DNA of 64,000 bases from Cytidiella melzeri (GCA_022592445.1 JABYQR010000264.1:1-64000); one strand, 5' to 3'; counted from the stretch's first letter, positions 10,995-23,286 are shown. Notes: generated by a model from the letters alone, not told the origin. Made by a program: numbers and translations.

Positions 10995-11254
10995 TTTGTT
11001 TGTGATTTTTATAGAGCTCGTTGTTTATGGAAAGTGTGAAGTGGTGGAGGGGCATGAGCCTGAGTGAGTTGGTTGGGAGGTGGTGGTCGTTGGAAAGGGA
11101 GGCTGCCGCTTGCGGCGTGCAGTAAACAGCAATCAGGGGCGCCTGCGCGTATCCCAATGTGGGATTTGCGCCCTGAGCGCCCAAAATTTTGCCAAGTGAA
11201 TGAAATTGACAGAACCTCGGAGATCCGAGATGTTTTGGTGGTGTCCCGTCGATC

Positions 11255-12394
11255 TTATCTTATCCAGGGTAATTCTTGCACCAAATTTACCCCTTGTGTG
11301 TCGAGGTAATTGTCGAGTGCTGAGCACTCGTCTACGTTAGCGAGTAGCTCCCAAGTCTCGTCTCCTAGGTTCCATTTGACGTGGAACTTCAAGGACCTGC
11401 CAGTCCATTTGTGGTTGTCGATCTCTTCGACCAGCCACTCCCCTTCTTCAGGGTTCCCCATGTCGTAGAACACCCGCGTTTCCCGGTGAAGGAATAATAC
11501 ATTGTCGTTCCTCTTGTGGCGTCTGAGTCGACTGATGTGAAACGTGGGATGGATCTGTTGCCGGACTAGGTCCTCCGGCAGTTTCAGAGTGTAGTTAGAA
11601 GTGGCTGTGTGGGCCACTTCGATCTTGTAAGGGCCAATAAATTTTGGTAACAACTTTTTAGCCCGGCCTTTTGGCAGGTTTAAATTCTCGGTGGAGAGAT
11701 AAACATATTCCCCTTCTTTCAGGGGTTTGGGTTTCCCCTCGGAGAGACTTTCGTCTTGACGCCTGTTATTGGCATGATAGGTCTGGTGGACCCGACTATC
11801 GATTATCGTGTCATGCGCGAGCATGAGGTTATCGAGTGCCTTTCGGGCAAACGACTGAACACCGGGCAGCTTACTGTCTGGTATAGCCCTGCTCATGCGG
11901 GGTATGTGTCCCCCAGTAAGTTCGAACGGTGCGAACCCGGTCGAACTACTGGCGGCTGCATTCAGGGCGAACTCAGTCATGGGAAGTTGGTCTACCCAGT
12001 TGCTCTGGTCAGGTTTAATCAGGGCGCGAAGCACCTGGGTAATGGAGCGGTTAGCCCGCTCAGTAGCCCCATCCGTCTGAGGATGAAAGGCTGTCGACAT
12101 TAGTAGTCGAGTCCCTAACAGCCTCTGTACCTCCTTCCAGAAGGCTGAGGTAAATGTCGAATCCCTGTCGCTAACAATGGACTCGGCGACACCATGTAGT
12201 CGGACTATGTCCTTCACATAGAGCCATGCGAGTTCGCTAGCCTTAATCTTCGTAGTGGCTGGAATCAAGTGTACATTGGACGTGAGTCTGCAAAGTACTA
12301 CCCAAAGGTAGTCCAGCCCTTGACACTTAGGGAACGGCCCCAAGAAGTCCATCGCTATGGACTGCCAAGGGTATGCCGGTATGGGCAACGAGTG
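11255..12394 (-). pseudogene. pol: integrase and chromodomain-like end of pol, element C
   Basis: Continues the pol frame that stops at 20312, where element B was inserted; the first residues after the junction are PIPAYPWQSIAMDFLGPFP. Catalytic D in SIAMDFLGPFP, second D in SIVSDRDSTF, E in TERANRSITQV, again with the Ty3 integrase spacing. C-terminus has PKFIGPYKIEV (GPY/F module) and a short divergent chromodomain (EWLVEEIDNHKW...FHVKWNLGDETWELLANV). The frame ends at 11255, about 260 bp before the next ORF. The frame itself is open, but the gene is inactivated by the 7.9-kb insertion. Confidence 0.9.
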
Positions 12395-12399
12395 AAGTA
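12395..12399. repeat. target-site duplication of element B, left copy
   Basis: AAGTA at 12395-12399, repeated exactly at 20312-20316 on the other side of element B. Confidence 0.92.
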
Positions 12400-12908
12400 T
12401 GTCAGGAACACAACCAAACTCTATGAAGAGCGAGGAAGTGACAACAGTGGGGGGAGGAATGACGAGCGAACTCGCGTGGACAATGACGACAGAGGTAAGA
12501 GTGATGAGGGAAGAGAGAGAGACAACGACGAGGGAGCAGCTGACAATGAGCTAAAGACCAGGATATATTAGCACAGTGGTGAGACTAGTACAAGGTGAAC
12601 GTCACCTAAAGACCAGGAGGTAGAATCTGAGGTCTTTAGGGAGCTACAGGGTGGTTTATATACATCTCAGACAAGGACCCCTGGTACCGGGTCTGTACTC
12701 CTAACACTGCCGTGGGAACGTATGGTGTGCTATGGTGCAATGTTCTACAATGTTCCAGCACCTTCCATGATCATGTGACCAGTCTGTCACATGCACTTGA
12801 TGACATGCAGTAGCCATGTACCATCGATAAGATAAGATAAGGAAATTGAGAAGATAAGATAAGGGAAATAAAAGAAAAAGGAAGGAAAAAGTGTGCATGC
12901 TCGTGACA
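12400..12908 (-). mobile_element. 3' LTR of element B
   Basis: TGTCACGAGC...TTCCTGACA on the minus strand. TATA-like GATGTATATAAACC at about 12655-12668. The purine tract AGGAGGGGGGT (minus strand, 12911-12921) adjoins it. Confidence 0.95.
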
Positions 12909-12919
12909 TTACCCCCCTC

Positions 12920-15900
12920 CTAAAGGCCTTTTCTCCGGAAGGCAGGAGTTGAGTCTTTTCCGTCTTCCCACAAGGATACACGTCGTAGAGTTTCTGAAGG
13001 TAGCTTCTCAATATTCTTGTTAATTGGTCGTAAATTCATTGCCAAGCATAGAAATGCAGCAATTGGTCGTGGAGCTCCTGGGTGTCGTCTGTGGAACTCT
13101 TTTACAGCTTTGTCGGCATGAGTGACGTTGGTTGCTGGTTCCCAGGAATTTTCTGATTCTGGGTATCCTTTCCACTTGACATGGTACTGAAACTCCTTCT
13201 TTCGCCCAAAGATCCTTGAGTCAAGAATTTGTTCTACTTCGTACTCCTCTTCTTTGTCAACCACAATTGGCTCTGGTTCAGGAAATTCCCGATTAGGGAC
13301 CAAACTTGCCGTCTTGGCTGGTCGTAGTCTATCTACGTGGAACACTGGGTGACGTTTGTCTCGAATGGTGAGTTTGACCCGATAATTCAGGTCCCCAATC
13401 TTTTCCAAGACTTCATAAGGACCATCTCATTTTGGTGCTAATTTTGCCACCGGCTGTTCCTTTGGATGCTTCTCACGTTCCACGTAAACCTTATCACCGA
13501 CTTTAAACTGTGGGGCCTTTGTAACTCCGTGATCGTAGAATCGTTTCATGCGTTCCGCCGTGAGCTGTAGTGCAGCTTTGGCATCTTCTTGAGCTTCTCG
13601 GAGCGCTCGAAGACGTTCGTCTGCTGCGGGAACGTTTGATACTGGGTTCAAGGGCACCTGGAACTCCGGTAGATACCCATAGATCAGCTCAAAGGGAGCC
13701 TTCCCGGTGGATGAGTGTACTCGGCTATTAAGCGCAAACTCCGCAATTGGCAACCAGTCTACCCAGTCATCCTGTCTGAAGGAGCAGAACACTCGGAGAT
13801 ACTGTTCTATTTCTTGATTCATACGTTCGATTTTACCATCTGTCTGAGGATGGTACGCAGTGGACATAGACAACTTTACTCCGAGTGCATCGTAGATAGC
13901 ACAGAAAAACTTGGACGCAAACACCGAACCGCGGTCTGAGATCATCTGGCGAGGTACCCCGTGGAGTCAAAACACGTTTGCAATATAATCCTGCACGTGT
14001 TCAGGAGTTTTCATGTTTTCCCGTGATGGGTAACAATGCACCTGCGCTGTTGTTCGATCAACTGCAACCGTGATAGAATCGTATCCTTTTCATGGCGGTA
14101 ACTTGACAACGAAGTCCGTGGTAACGCTTTCCCATGGAGCATTGGGCGGATCTAGTGGATTGAGTGGACCACGTGGTGGGGCGGGGTATGTCTTGGTTCT
14201 TTGACAGGTGTCACACGTGTCTACATAGTTATTGACGAAGCGTGTCATGCTGGGCCACCAGTAGTTCCGAGAGAGTAGTTCCAGCATTTTGAACCTGCCC
14301 GGATGTCCAGCGGCGGGTAAGTCGTGATGTCTCCGAACTAGTTCCTTTCGGATTTTGTCATCTTTAGAAACATAAACTTTTCCCCGGAACAATAACAGTC
14401 CATTCTCAACGTTCCACTCTTCGAGACCCCGGCTGAGAAGGCGAGGTCCGAGTTTCTTGTCTTTGGCAAGTGCTTCTGCCACCTCGGTCTCTCGAAGAGA
14501 ACATTCACGGATATGTTTCAGCAGGTCTCTGTCTGGTTGTATGCTAGCTTGCCCCCGTTGAGAAGCAGCAACTCGGAAGACCTCAGGTCCTAGAACTACT
14601 TGTGACAAGTTGTCTTCTTCGTCCTTGACCTCATGTTGGCCCAGCCAGGACATAGAATCCGACTTTCCCATTGACTTTCCGGGCTTCGGAACGATCTCGA
14701 AGTTGAAGCGTGAGAGGAACAATGACCAACACGCTTGACGACGTGTCAAGTTGCGAGCTGTCTTCCAGTACTCAAGATTCTTGTGGTCAGAGAAGATAGG
14801 GAATTTCTCTGGTAGCCCTTCCAAATAATGACGCCAGTCTTCAAGGGCTCGTACAATTGCCATAAGTTCTCAGTCGTAGATCTCATAGTTCCATTCAGTC
14901 TCAGTCATGCCTTCAGACCAATAGGCTACTGGATGCCACGTGCCGTCTTCGGCTTGTTGCTCCAATACCCCTCCCATTGCATATCCAGATGCATCCGTTT
15001 CCAAATGTGTGGGTCTATCAAAACTCCACTTTGCCAGTACCGGCGCTTCCACAAATCGTCGGCGGAGTTCATCAAACGCCGACTGTTCTTCAGGGCCCCA
15101 ATTCCAAGGAACCTTGCCCGTGAGACGGTCTAAGGGCTTACATATCTTTCCGAAGTCTTGATGAATCTCCGGTAGAAGTTTGCAAACCCACGGAATCGGC
15201 GGATATTGGAGACGTTCTGTGGTACAGGCCACTCAGCCACTGCCTTTACTTTGACAGGGTCCATGCGTAACTGATTGTGGCCAATGATGACGCCAAGATA
15301 TTCTGTCTCTGAACGCTCAAACTCGCATTTCTCCGGTTTAAGAAACAGATCATGTTGTCTGAGCCGTCTCAGAACTTCATGTACCACCTCGCGGTGTTCG
15401 GAGATCTCCTTGGAATAGATGAGGATATCATCTAGGTAGACGGTGACCTTGCCTTCAGAAATAAGATCAGCAAAGATGTCGTTCATCATGTTCTGGAATG
15501 TGGCCGGGGAATTGGTAAGACCAAAGAACATGACCATAGGTTCAAACAGTCCTCGGTTGGTGACAAATGCAGCTTTGTGTTCGTCGCCTTCTTGATGCAG
15601 ACATTATTGTACCCCCATCTAAAGTCCAGCTTAGTGAAGAACTTAGCACCGCGCAATCTATCCATGAGTTCGGAGATCAACGGCAGTGGATACCTGTTTT
15701 TGATAGTAACTTCGTTCAACTTCCGGTAATCCTGCACTGGGTGTAACTTTCCATCCTTTTTCTTGAAAAAGAAGAAGGGCATTGGGGATTTCGACGGTCA
15801 AATGTACCCTTTCTCTAGGTTCTCTCGGATAAACTTATCAAGCTCTTCTTGCTCAGGGTGTGACAGCGGGTAAACCTTTGCATGGAATCCTTTTGCTTCC

Positions 15901-16871
15901 GGAACTAATTCAATTGCATGATCATACGACTTGTGTTCTGGAAGTCGTTGAGATTCCGTTTCAGAGAAAATGTGAGCATGTTGACGATATTGTTCAGGTA
16001 CCATCTCCTCAAAGGTTTTGACTGGTTTAACCCGGTTCTCAACCTCAGCTAGTTCACTAGAGTATGTGTATCCCGCTAGAGTGAACAGGCGTTCGCCTTC
16101 CTGTACCATAGGTGTCGGACGTGTGCGTACAATGCGTCGGGGAGTTCCTTTTCCACCGAGCTGAGTAGTGGCCTGTGCCTGTAACTTTGGCGATTCGGCC
16201 TCACCCAAACTTCCTGAACCTTCCGTGGTTTCCTCAATGTCTTCTTCGGCATCCTCCGTATCCACCGGTAAGTACGGGAGTTGTTCCACAACTTTCCGTA
16301 GTCCCGGAGTTCTCTTCTTCTGTTTAGGCTCAGCTGTTCTCTTAGCTGCAACCCCCTTCGCTTCATCAACCCGTTGCCTGGGTTTACATGCATCAGGACA
16401 TCCATCCATCCTGATGATGCCTTCGCACCAATCAATGGTGGGGTTATGATACCGCAACCAATCGATTCCTATAATTACGTCTTCGGGTCCAATATCAGTG
16501 ACTGTGAAGATGGTCCTCTCCTCGTGGTCCCCTATCCTCATATTGAGAATGGCAACTTCGTCAATAGCCCCGTCTCAATTTGGGGTTCCGTCTATGTTGT
16601 ACACCAGGATGGGTTGTTTCAACTTCCGGGTTTTGATACGATGCTCTCAAACAAACCGTTTATGAATGAATAGTGTCGAGGCTCCACTATCAATCATTGC
16701 TGCGACTTCTTTAGATCTCCGCACTCCTGAAACTGTAATGGGTACGTGAAAATGTTCCGATTCAGAACCAGTCTCTAATACATCAGACGCGAGTACGGAA
16801 AATCTATTGTTACATGGTATACGCGGGGCGCATGCTTGCGCAGCTTGAATCACGGCCCGAATCAAAAACCC
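12920..16871 (-). pseudogene. pol: pol of element B: protease, RT, RNase H, integrase, chromodomain
   Basis: All Ty3 pol domains in order. Protease AAMIDSGASTLF (about 16690); RT from about 15950 with an intact YLDD box near 15450; RNase H (ETDASGYAMGG about 15000; TGA 14870-14872 breaks YEIYD..L); HHCC finger (H..H and CDTCQRTK about 14190); integrase (ISDRGSVFAS about 13940, DGKIERMNQE about 13830); chromodomain YEVEQILDSRIF...HVKWKGY (about 13240-13120). Stops: TGA at 16647, about 16577, 15798, 14870, 14090, about 13965 and 13427; most are explained by CGA-to-TGA. Small indels shift the frame near 15590 and 15165. It lies in the -1 frame relative to gag, overlapping its stop. Confidence 0.93.
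16865..16871 (-). promoter_or_regulatory. candidate -1 ribosomal frameshift site, gag/pol of element B
   Basis: On the minus strand the last gag codons are GAG GGT TTT TGA. The heptamer G GGT TTT (X XXY YYZ form) sits directly before the stop, and pol is open in the -1 frame from this point. Element A has GGGATTTTTAG at the same position, with pol again in -1. Confidence 0.6.
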
Positions 16872-17303
16872 TCCTCAAGTCTGTTCTTGAGGTCGGCATT
16901 CTCCACCTTCAACTTTTCCAGCTCTCCAAGTATTGCGTTTAGGGTTACTTCTGATACCCCTGACGGAATTGGCTCTCCGGTTGCCTCCAGTTTCTTCCCT
17001 TTGGCTTTAGAGGTTGAGGCCTCTGCATTGGTAGCTGCTACACGTGGTCCACGAGGTTTGGTACATGTGCGCGCAATATGATTGGGATCCGTTGTAAGTT
17101 CCTGGCAGTTATAACACCGCCGTCCTTGTTGCATTTTGGAGGCGTCAACCTCCATAGGAACCGGACCGTTGGAAGTGCGAGGGACCGGAGTAAACCGGGG
17201 CTGGGACTGGGTAGGTCTCGACGTGGTCGACGAGGGAACAGACAGAATTTTCTTCTCCGTTGTTTCTCTGATGTGGGCATACGCAGCCGCCATTTTCAGA
17301 GAC

Positions 17304-17988
17304 TGTCGCGGAGCGACTGCTGTTATGCTGCTAAACCCTAAACAAGGGTGGAAGGGATGATGGTGGAAGAGGAAAGGGATCTCCAACGACGACAACAAGG
17401 TCAGAGTCGATGATAAGCAGGCAAGCAGGCACAGAGGCCGGATACTAGCAGTGCAAATGACAGAGAGGTCAAGATGCAGAGCTAGAGAGGGTAAGGTCCA
17501 CTATATATACTGTGGCTGGGTGGTCTGTGCACAAGTTCCCACACTAGGGACTGGAGTAACTGTGGGGCTGGAGTAACAATAGAACAATAAGGGACCAGGG
17601 TAACTGTCAAGGACCTGAGTAACTGTCAAGGACCAGGGTAGCTGTCAAGGACCAGGGTACGGAGAACAATGGAGCTAGAACACTAGAGCAATAGAACAAT
17701 AGAACAATAGAACAATAGAACAATAGAAACTGGGGGAATTCCTGGGGAATCCCTATCAATGGAAGAAGAACAATAGAACAATAGCCTAGGTTGATCTGGA
17801 ACTGCTCCAGACTGAGTCTAGGGTTTGGGTCTGGACTATTGATAAATAAGGCAGGATGTCACGTGACCCGGGTTAGGGTTAGGGCTGGTAACACTCCTAG
17901 CCGGAAAATAAGCGCTCTAGATAGGCACCTAATGCTGTAAACTTGTGACAATGTTGGAAAAATCCGGTCTGTTGGACTATCCATGTCA
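17304..17988 (-). mobile_element. solo LTR of family A
   Basis: 685-bp LTR matching 4103-4869, TGACATGG...CTCCGCGACA on the minus strand, flanked by GAGAC at 17299-17303 and 17989-17993. It lies inside gag of element B. A solo LTR with a perfect duplication is the product of LTR-LTR recombination after insertion. Confidence 0.95.
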
Positions 17989-19802
17989 GAGACCTGTCAA
18001 TCCAACCTTGGTAATTGGCTGGGGGAGCTTCAGCCGTTGCGAGCCGTCCGTAGATGTATTCAGGGAGACCCTTGATGAACCGGATCTCCTTGTCCTTGTC
18101 GCTTAACCCATTAATGCGTCCCATGTAGGATTGGAAATCAGTGACGTAAGTACCGACGTCACGCGCATTCTTCTCCTTTTTCTCTGCTCCACAGAGCTTT
18201 TCCAACTCACGGATAGCAGTAACTTCGGGCGTTGCATCGCCGAAGTACTTCTTGAGCTCCGTCTTAAACTTGGCCCATGTATCGAGGTTGGCTGGCAAAT
18301 TACCGTTGTGGTCAGCCATATGGTCCGTGACCGGTATTGCCCATTGGGCAGCCTTCTCTGACAACCGGTAGATTGCTGTCAGGACCTTGGTTTTTTCATT
18401 GGTGATACTGGCGGTCACCCAGTAAGCCTCGCATTGTGACAGGAACCGCTCTAAGTCGCGGCCATGTTCGCCCTTGTATCTATCGGGCTTGGAGTCGTTA
18501 TTGTTGACCGTGACTTGCGGTCTCGGCATTGCTTGCGTAACTGTGGCTACAATGGCTGCAATCAGGGCGGGATCTACTGCGGGTGTTGCCATTATGACAG
18601 GTACGGGATTGTGGGTGGCAACTGTAGGTAGTTCGGGAGTTACCGGCAAGACTTCCGGTATGGATTCAGGGACAGGAATGGCAGTGGTGATTTCAGTTAA
18701 GACCGGTGTGACTGTACTGATCTCAGGTTCTGGTTCTTCAACTACTCCGGGAACTTTAACAATCAGCGGTACTTGACTGTTATCGCAGGGTGTGTAACCA
18801 GAGTATCGTTGCCCTTCTCTGAAATGACGAGATACTACGAACTTTTGACCTCAATTTGGACACGGTTGTTGTTTGCAGATCTCGATGTACGCGTGGTCTT
18901 CTTCGTTATCGTGACAATCCTGAAGATCGTCGGGATCAAAGACGTGGACTAGATTATTGCAATCAATGATGGCTATCTATTACAAGGGAAGTTTTTCGAA
19001 ATATCCTCCGTCTGCTACAAACGCAACTCGACTCGTAACCTCTGTCAACCTCTTGCACAGTTGTGTGAAGTTGATTTGTCCTACTGACTGTAGGCCCCAA
19101 TTCAGTGCTTTGAGCTGGGCAGGCGTGTGGGTGGAGAGTACTTCCTCCGTATGCTCTGTGAGGTACAGAAGCTTGTCGTTGAGTAGCAGGACTGACTTGA
19201 CCTGCGAATCGTTGCGGTCACGGGTAAGCTCAATCAAAATCTTGAGGCGTCTGGTGGTGGCCTCGATCTTCGGCTTGAGGATGCCGACTTGGTCCTTGAT
19301 GGAGAACTTATGGAAGTCAAGTGTCACCGGTTTCTGCGCGTCCGGTTGAGGTGGTGCGGGTGCCCGGGAGATGCGATCCTTGAGAGAGGGTTTCTCAATA
19401 CGGTCGGCAAGGGTTTGCATACGTTTGGTGCGTGTATGTTCCTTGATAGACTCGTTGTCACAAGCAAACTTTTTGTGATCGAAGTGTGGGAGTCTAGTAC
19501 CGAGAGGGTGGTAGTGAGGACGGCGTGAGACGTATGAGACAATGGCTTCAAGGTCCTTCTCTGTGTAGAGATGGGGACAACCTTGTTTGCGCAGTTCTTG
19601 TCGAGCCTCAAAGAAAGACTCGGGTACGTTGCGACGGATGCGTACGTCTTTCGGCACTACAACCACAACGTGAGAAGGAAGATCAAGGGTCCGGGCCAAT
19701 ACAACGTACTGGTAAACCGGGGGGACTAAACTTTTAAAAACTTTGGGGAAGGAAATGTGCGGTTGCGCGACGTCCAGGCGAGCGTACGGAGATTCTACCT
19801 AA

Positions 19803-20311
19803 TGTCAGGAACACAACCAAACTCTATGAAGAGCGAAGAAGTGACAACAGTGGGGGGAGGAACGACGAGCGAACTCGCGTGGACGATGACGACAGAGGTA
19901 AGAGTGATGAGGGAAGAGAGAGAGACGATGACGAGGGAGCAGCTGACAATGAGCTAAAGACCAGGATATATTAGCACAGTGGTGAGACTAGTACAAGGTG
20001 AACGTCACCTAAAGACCAGGAGGTAGAATCTGAGGTCTTTAGGGAGCTACAGGGTGGTTTATATACATCTCAGACAAGGACCCCTGGTACCGGGTCTGTA
20101 CTCCTAACACTGCCGTGGGAACGTATGGTGTGCTATGGTGCAATGTTCTACAATGTTCCAGCACCTTCCATGATCATGTGACCAGTCTGTCACATGCACT
20201 TGATGACATGCAGTAGCCATGTACCATCGATAAGATAAGATAAGGAAATTGAGAAGATAAGATAAGGGAAATAAAGAAAAAAGGAAGGAAAAAGTGTGCA
20301 TGCTCGTGACA
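19803..20311 (-). mobile_element. 5' LTR of element B
   Basis: 509 bp, about 98-99% identical to 12400-12908 by eye. Flanked outside by AAGTA (20312-20316). The sequence after its 3' end on the minus strand, TTAGGTAGAATCTCC, is where the primer binding site should be. I cannot assign a tRNA. Confidence 0.95.
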
Positions 20312-23271
20312 AAGTAGCCCTGCCGGTAGCGTGTTACTGGCCTTCATTGTTTGGCAGAGTCCGCAGCTGAGGCAGAACTTAATCACGTCCTTCCCTAGCG
20401 TAGGCCACCAGTACAGTTTCCTGATGTACTCTGCCGTCTTTTGATGGCCATAGTGCCCCAGTGTAAGGTGGGCATTGTCAATGATGATGTCAACGAGCGT
20501 TCTCCGCTCAACTTTGATCCTGGGGATACAAAGTACTTTGTTGCCAAAGCGGTTCTTGGTAAAGAGGAATTTATTGCGCTCTGTGAACGCACGGTATTCC
20601 GTTGGTGCCTTTTTGACCTTTGAAAGTGTGGTGTCGGACTTGTATCCTGAACGGATAATGTCCTCGAAATTATCGAGCAATTTCATCCTTTCGGATAGTG
20701 GTGCGATATCCTCGCTGGGCTCTATGGCAGCTGGGTCTTCGTGATGCTCTGCAAGTTTGTCGGCCTCCGCATTGCGTTCTTTGAGTTCCTCGCGAGAACA
20801 ATACTTAGTTGAGTTTTTCCCCACTCGTGCAGATCGGAGTTCTGCTCTCCTTTCCTTGGGTAGTTCATGACCCTCTGGGTCAAAGCGGATGTCGGCGTTG
20901 ACATAGTCGTCGAACGGGTGGGTTTCCCCAGGGTTGTCGTTCGTGTAATAGCGAGATAGGCAGTCGGCCACCTTATTTAGTTCACCTTTCACGTAGATTA
21001 TCTTGTAATCGAAACGTTCAAGGTACTCCATCCAGCAAGTCTGCCGTGGAGAAAAGTTAGGCTGTGTCTTGAAGAATTCTAACGCCTTGTGGTCTGTGAC
21101 TATGCTGATGGGGTGACCCATGAGTTTGTCCTCCCATTTCAGTAGGGCTTCGAGTATGGCTATGGTTTCCATCTCAAATACGCGGTAAGCATGTTGTGCC
21201 ACGGTGAATTTCTTCGACATAAATCCGGCTGGCCTGCACGAATGCCATTCGGGACCTTGCCCGTATACGGCTCCAACGCCATAGATGGATGCGTTGCATA
21301 TGACCCATATGGGCTCCTTGAGTCTGGGGTCTATCGGCCTGAGTATAGGCACCCTGCACACGAGCTCCTTGATGGACTGAAAACACTTCTTGTGCAGGGC
21401 CTTCCAATGGAAGACGTGGCCGTTCCGTGAAATTTCGGCGAGGGGTCCAGTATATGAAGATACGTCAGGCATGAACTGTGCTAGGTATTGCACCAGTCTG
21501 AGGAACCTCTGGATGTCACCGTAGTCCCTGGGTGTGCGCCACTCGCGCACCTTGGCCATTTTATCAGCACTTGCATGCAGGCCTCGATTGTCTACGATAT
21601 GACCCAGACAGTCCATCCTTTCGGAGTAAAGGTTGCATTTGGACGCCTTGAGATATAATTTGGCGGACCTGAGGCGTTCAAATATAAGTTTGAGGTGACC
21701 CTCGTGCTCGACAATACTGTCTGAGAAGATAAATATGTTGTCGAGGTATACATGGACGAAGCGTCCTATGTAGTCTCGGAAGATGTGCGTCATGAGACGC
21801 TGGAAGGTGGATGGTGCGTTGCAATCTCCTTGTTGCATAACAAGGCTGAGCATTGTGCCATACACTGTAGCCAATGCGGTCTTGTGGACGTCCTCTGGGA
21901 CTATACGCACTTGTTCGTACACGTCGGAGAGGTTGATCTTTGACCTGTACTTAGCCCTTGCTACGTCCATGCGGATTTGTTCCTGGTCAGGGAACGGGGA
22001 CACATTGTGTACAGTATTGTCGTTTCGTTGACGGCAATCAAATACGGTTCTTAGTGAACCATCCTTCTTGGGAAGGCAGAGCATTGGCGCGGCTTGGGGG
22101 ACGTTTTGGAATGTCCACCATCCTGCTTGTTCGTATCTTTCAATTTTTTCTAGCAGCTTGGGCTTGAGTGCATCTGGGCACCTCGGGTGGTGGTACCGGT
22201 ATTTATGACTTTCGTCAATGATGGGAATTGTGTGGTTTATTTCACGTATAGGAGGTAGTTTCTCCGGTACCCCAGACATGATGTCCACGTAGTCTGAAGC
22301 CCAGTGGGCTCTCAAGTGGGGTAGGTCCTTTTCGGACAATTTGGGAGGGCCTTTCGGCCTGTGTAAGGTGATATTATGGAAACGTTCACGAGTTGAGCTC
22401 GCTGCTTGCACCACTATAGAGTCCAGCTCTGATGCGGTTGGTGGGGGGCTTGCGCCCTTCGATAGTCAATCCGTTTCTGAAGGTTTGGGTGTGAGCTTTT
22501 GCTCCCGCGTGGGCTTACACGTTGTTGTCTCGTCCGTCCCTTCCCCTTCAAGAGTAGGCACGGGGTCTGTGCCGAATCGTATTGTATTTTGTGTGAAGTC
22601 CATCACCACGTTGTGTTCTCGCATGAACAGCATGCCGAGTACCATATTGTAGTGGTTGATATTGACCACGTCGAAGTAGAGGTTGAAGGTGGAACTTCCC
22701 ACCTTTAACTTCTCCTGTACTCCAAAGTTGATCTTTGAACGGCTGCCTACGCAGCCCAACTGGAGCCCAACAGGTTTTTCTAGTGGAAGGCCATGATTTT
22801 AGCCACGCAGGCATATGACAGGCTTATCGCATTTATTGTGGACCCTGTGTCCAGCAAGATGTTGGCCGTGAGGCCGTGTATCGTGCCATGTATGGTTTCA
22901 CAGCGTGACTTCAACTTCGGGCGAGGTCTAGCTTTGCTCGTAGTTCTCATTGCTGCACGTTGTCCGTGCTCGTCTGTAAGGTGAAAAAGGGTTTCCCCCG
23001 TGGTAGGTATCACTCGCATTCCAAATGCCGTTTCTGGGTCGGGATAGTTATCCCCTTTGCCGTACCAGTCGTCGTAGTACCCCCCGTTAGCGGTGTCCTC
23101 CTGGAGGGTATATTGGACAATGTCGTCGGCATATTCCGAGACCATTGACATCCTGTTGTCGAAGGGTTCATCTACTGACATTGGTATCAGGTCAGGTAAT
23201 TGTTCTTCATCAATTTGTTGACGAGTATTACTCATCAGGTTGTGAAGATCGCTGGCGGCCTGTGCGGCCAT
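20312..23271 (-). pseudogene. pol: pol of element C: protease, RT, RNase H, HHCC finger
   Basis: Protease with ILLDTGSTINAIS (about 22860). A one-base shift near 22770 leads to the protease tail (MVLGMLFMREHNVVMDF). TGA at 22466 is a possible CGA-to-TGA. RT/RNase H is open from 22414. RT fingers and palm carry LPKKDGSLRTVFDCR and the first catalytic Asp in INLSDVYEQ (residue 164). The active-site box reads YLDN (residues 223-226, codon at 21737-21739) instead of YLDD, so a catalytic Asp is lost. RNase H follows (TDHKALEFFKTQ, DCLSRYY). The HHCC finger H...H...CGLCQTMK ends exactly where element B was inserted; the frame resumes at 12394. Confidence 0.92.
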
Positions 23272-23286
23272 TTCACCCGGGGAGGG

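Larger units (their letters stand above)
16862..19760 (-). pseudogene. gag: gag of element B with long N-terminal extension, split by solo LTR A
   Basis: One frame runs from near the 5' LTR to TGA 16862-16864. The N-terminal part (19760-18980) has helices such as SIKEHTRTKRMQTLADRIEK and SVLLLNDKLLYLTEHTEEV. TAA/TAG then follow in tandem (about 18975-18980) and TGA about 18850, all one C-to-T change from sense codons. The capsid part (about 18500-17994) has FLSQCEAYWVTASI, LDTWAKFKTELKKYF and EIRFIKGLPEYIYGRL. The solo LTR A interrupts after NYQGWIDRSL. After it, the frame resumes at 17303 with a zinc knuckle CYNCQELTTDPNHIARTC (C-x2-C-x8-H-x4-C, four residues longer than usual) and a coiled-coil tail. 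No in-frame ATG is visible near the 5' end. Confidence 0.85.
12400..20311 (-). mobile_element. Ty3/gypsy chromovirus B, complete, nested in element C
   Basis: 7,912 bp including a 685-bp solo LTR A. Two 509-bp LTRs (12400-12908 and 19803-20311), purine tract 12911-12921 beside the 3' LTR, gag and pol between, all on the minus strand, and a perfect 5-bp target duplication (AAGTA). I count about seven differences between the LTRs, nearly all transitions. Gag and Pol relate closely to those of element A, but the LTRs differ. Many in-frame stops make it non-autonomous. Confidence 0.95.

Noticed and set aside
12400..20311. Reading 17304-17988 as the 5' LTR of the element with pol at 13-16.5 kb
   Set aside because: The LTR families differ, the purine tract at 12911 abuts a 12400-12908 LTR, and gag continues on both sides of 17304-17988 with a GAGAC duplication. 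It is a solo insertion.
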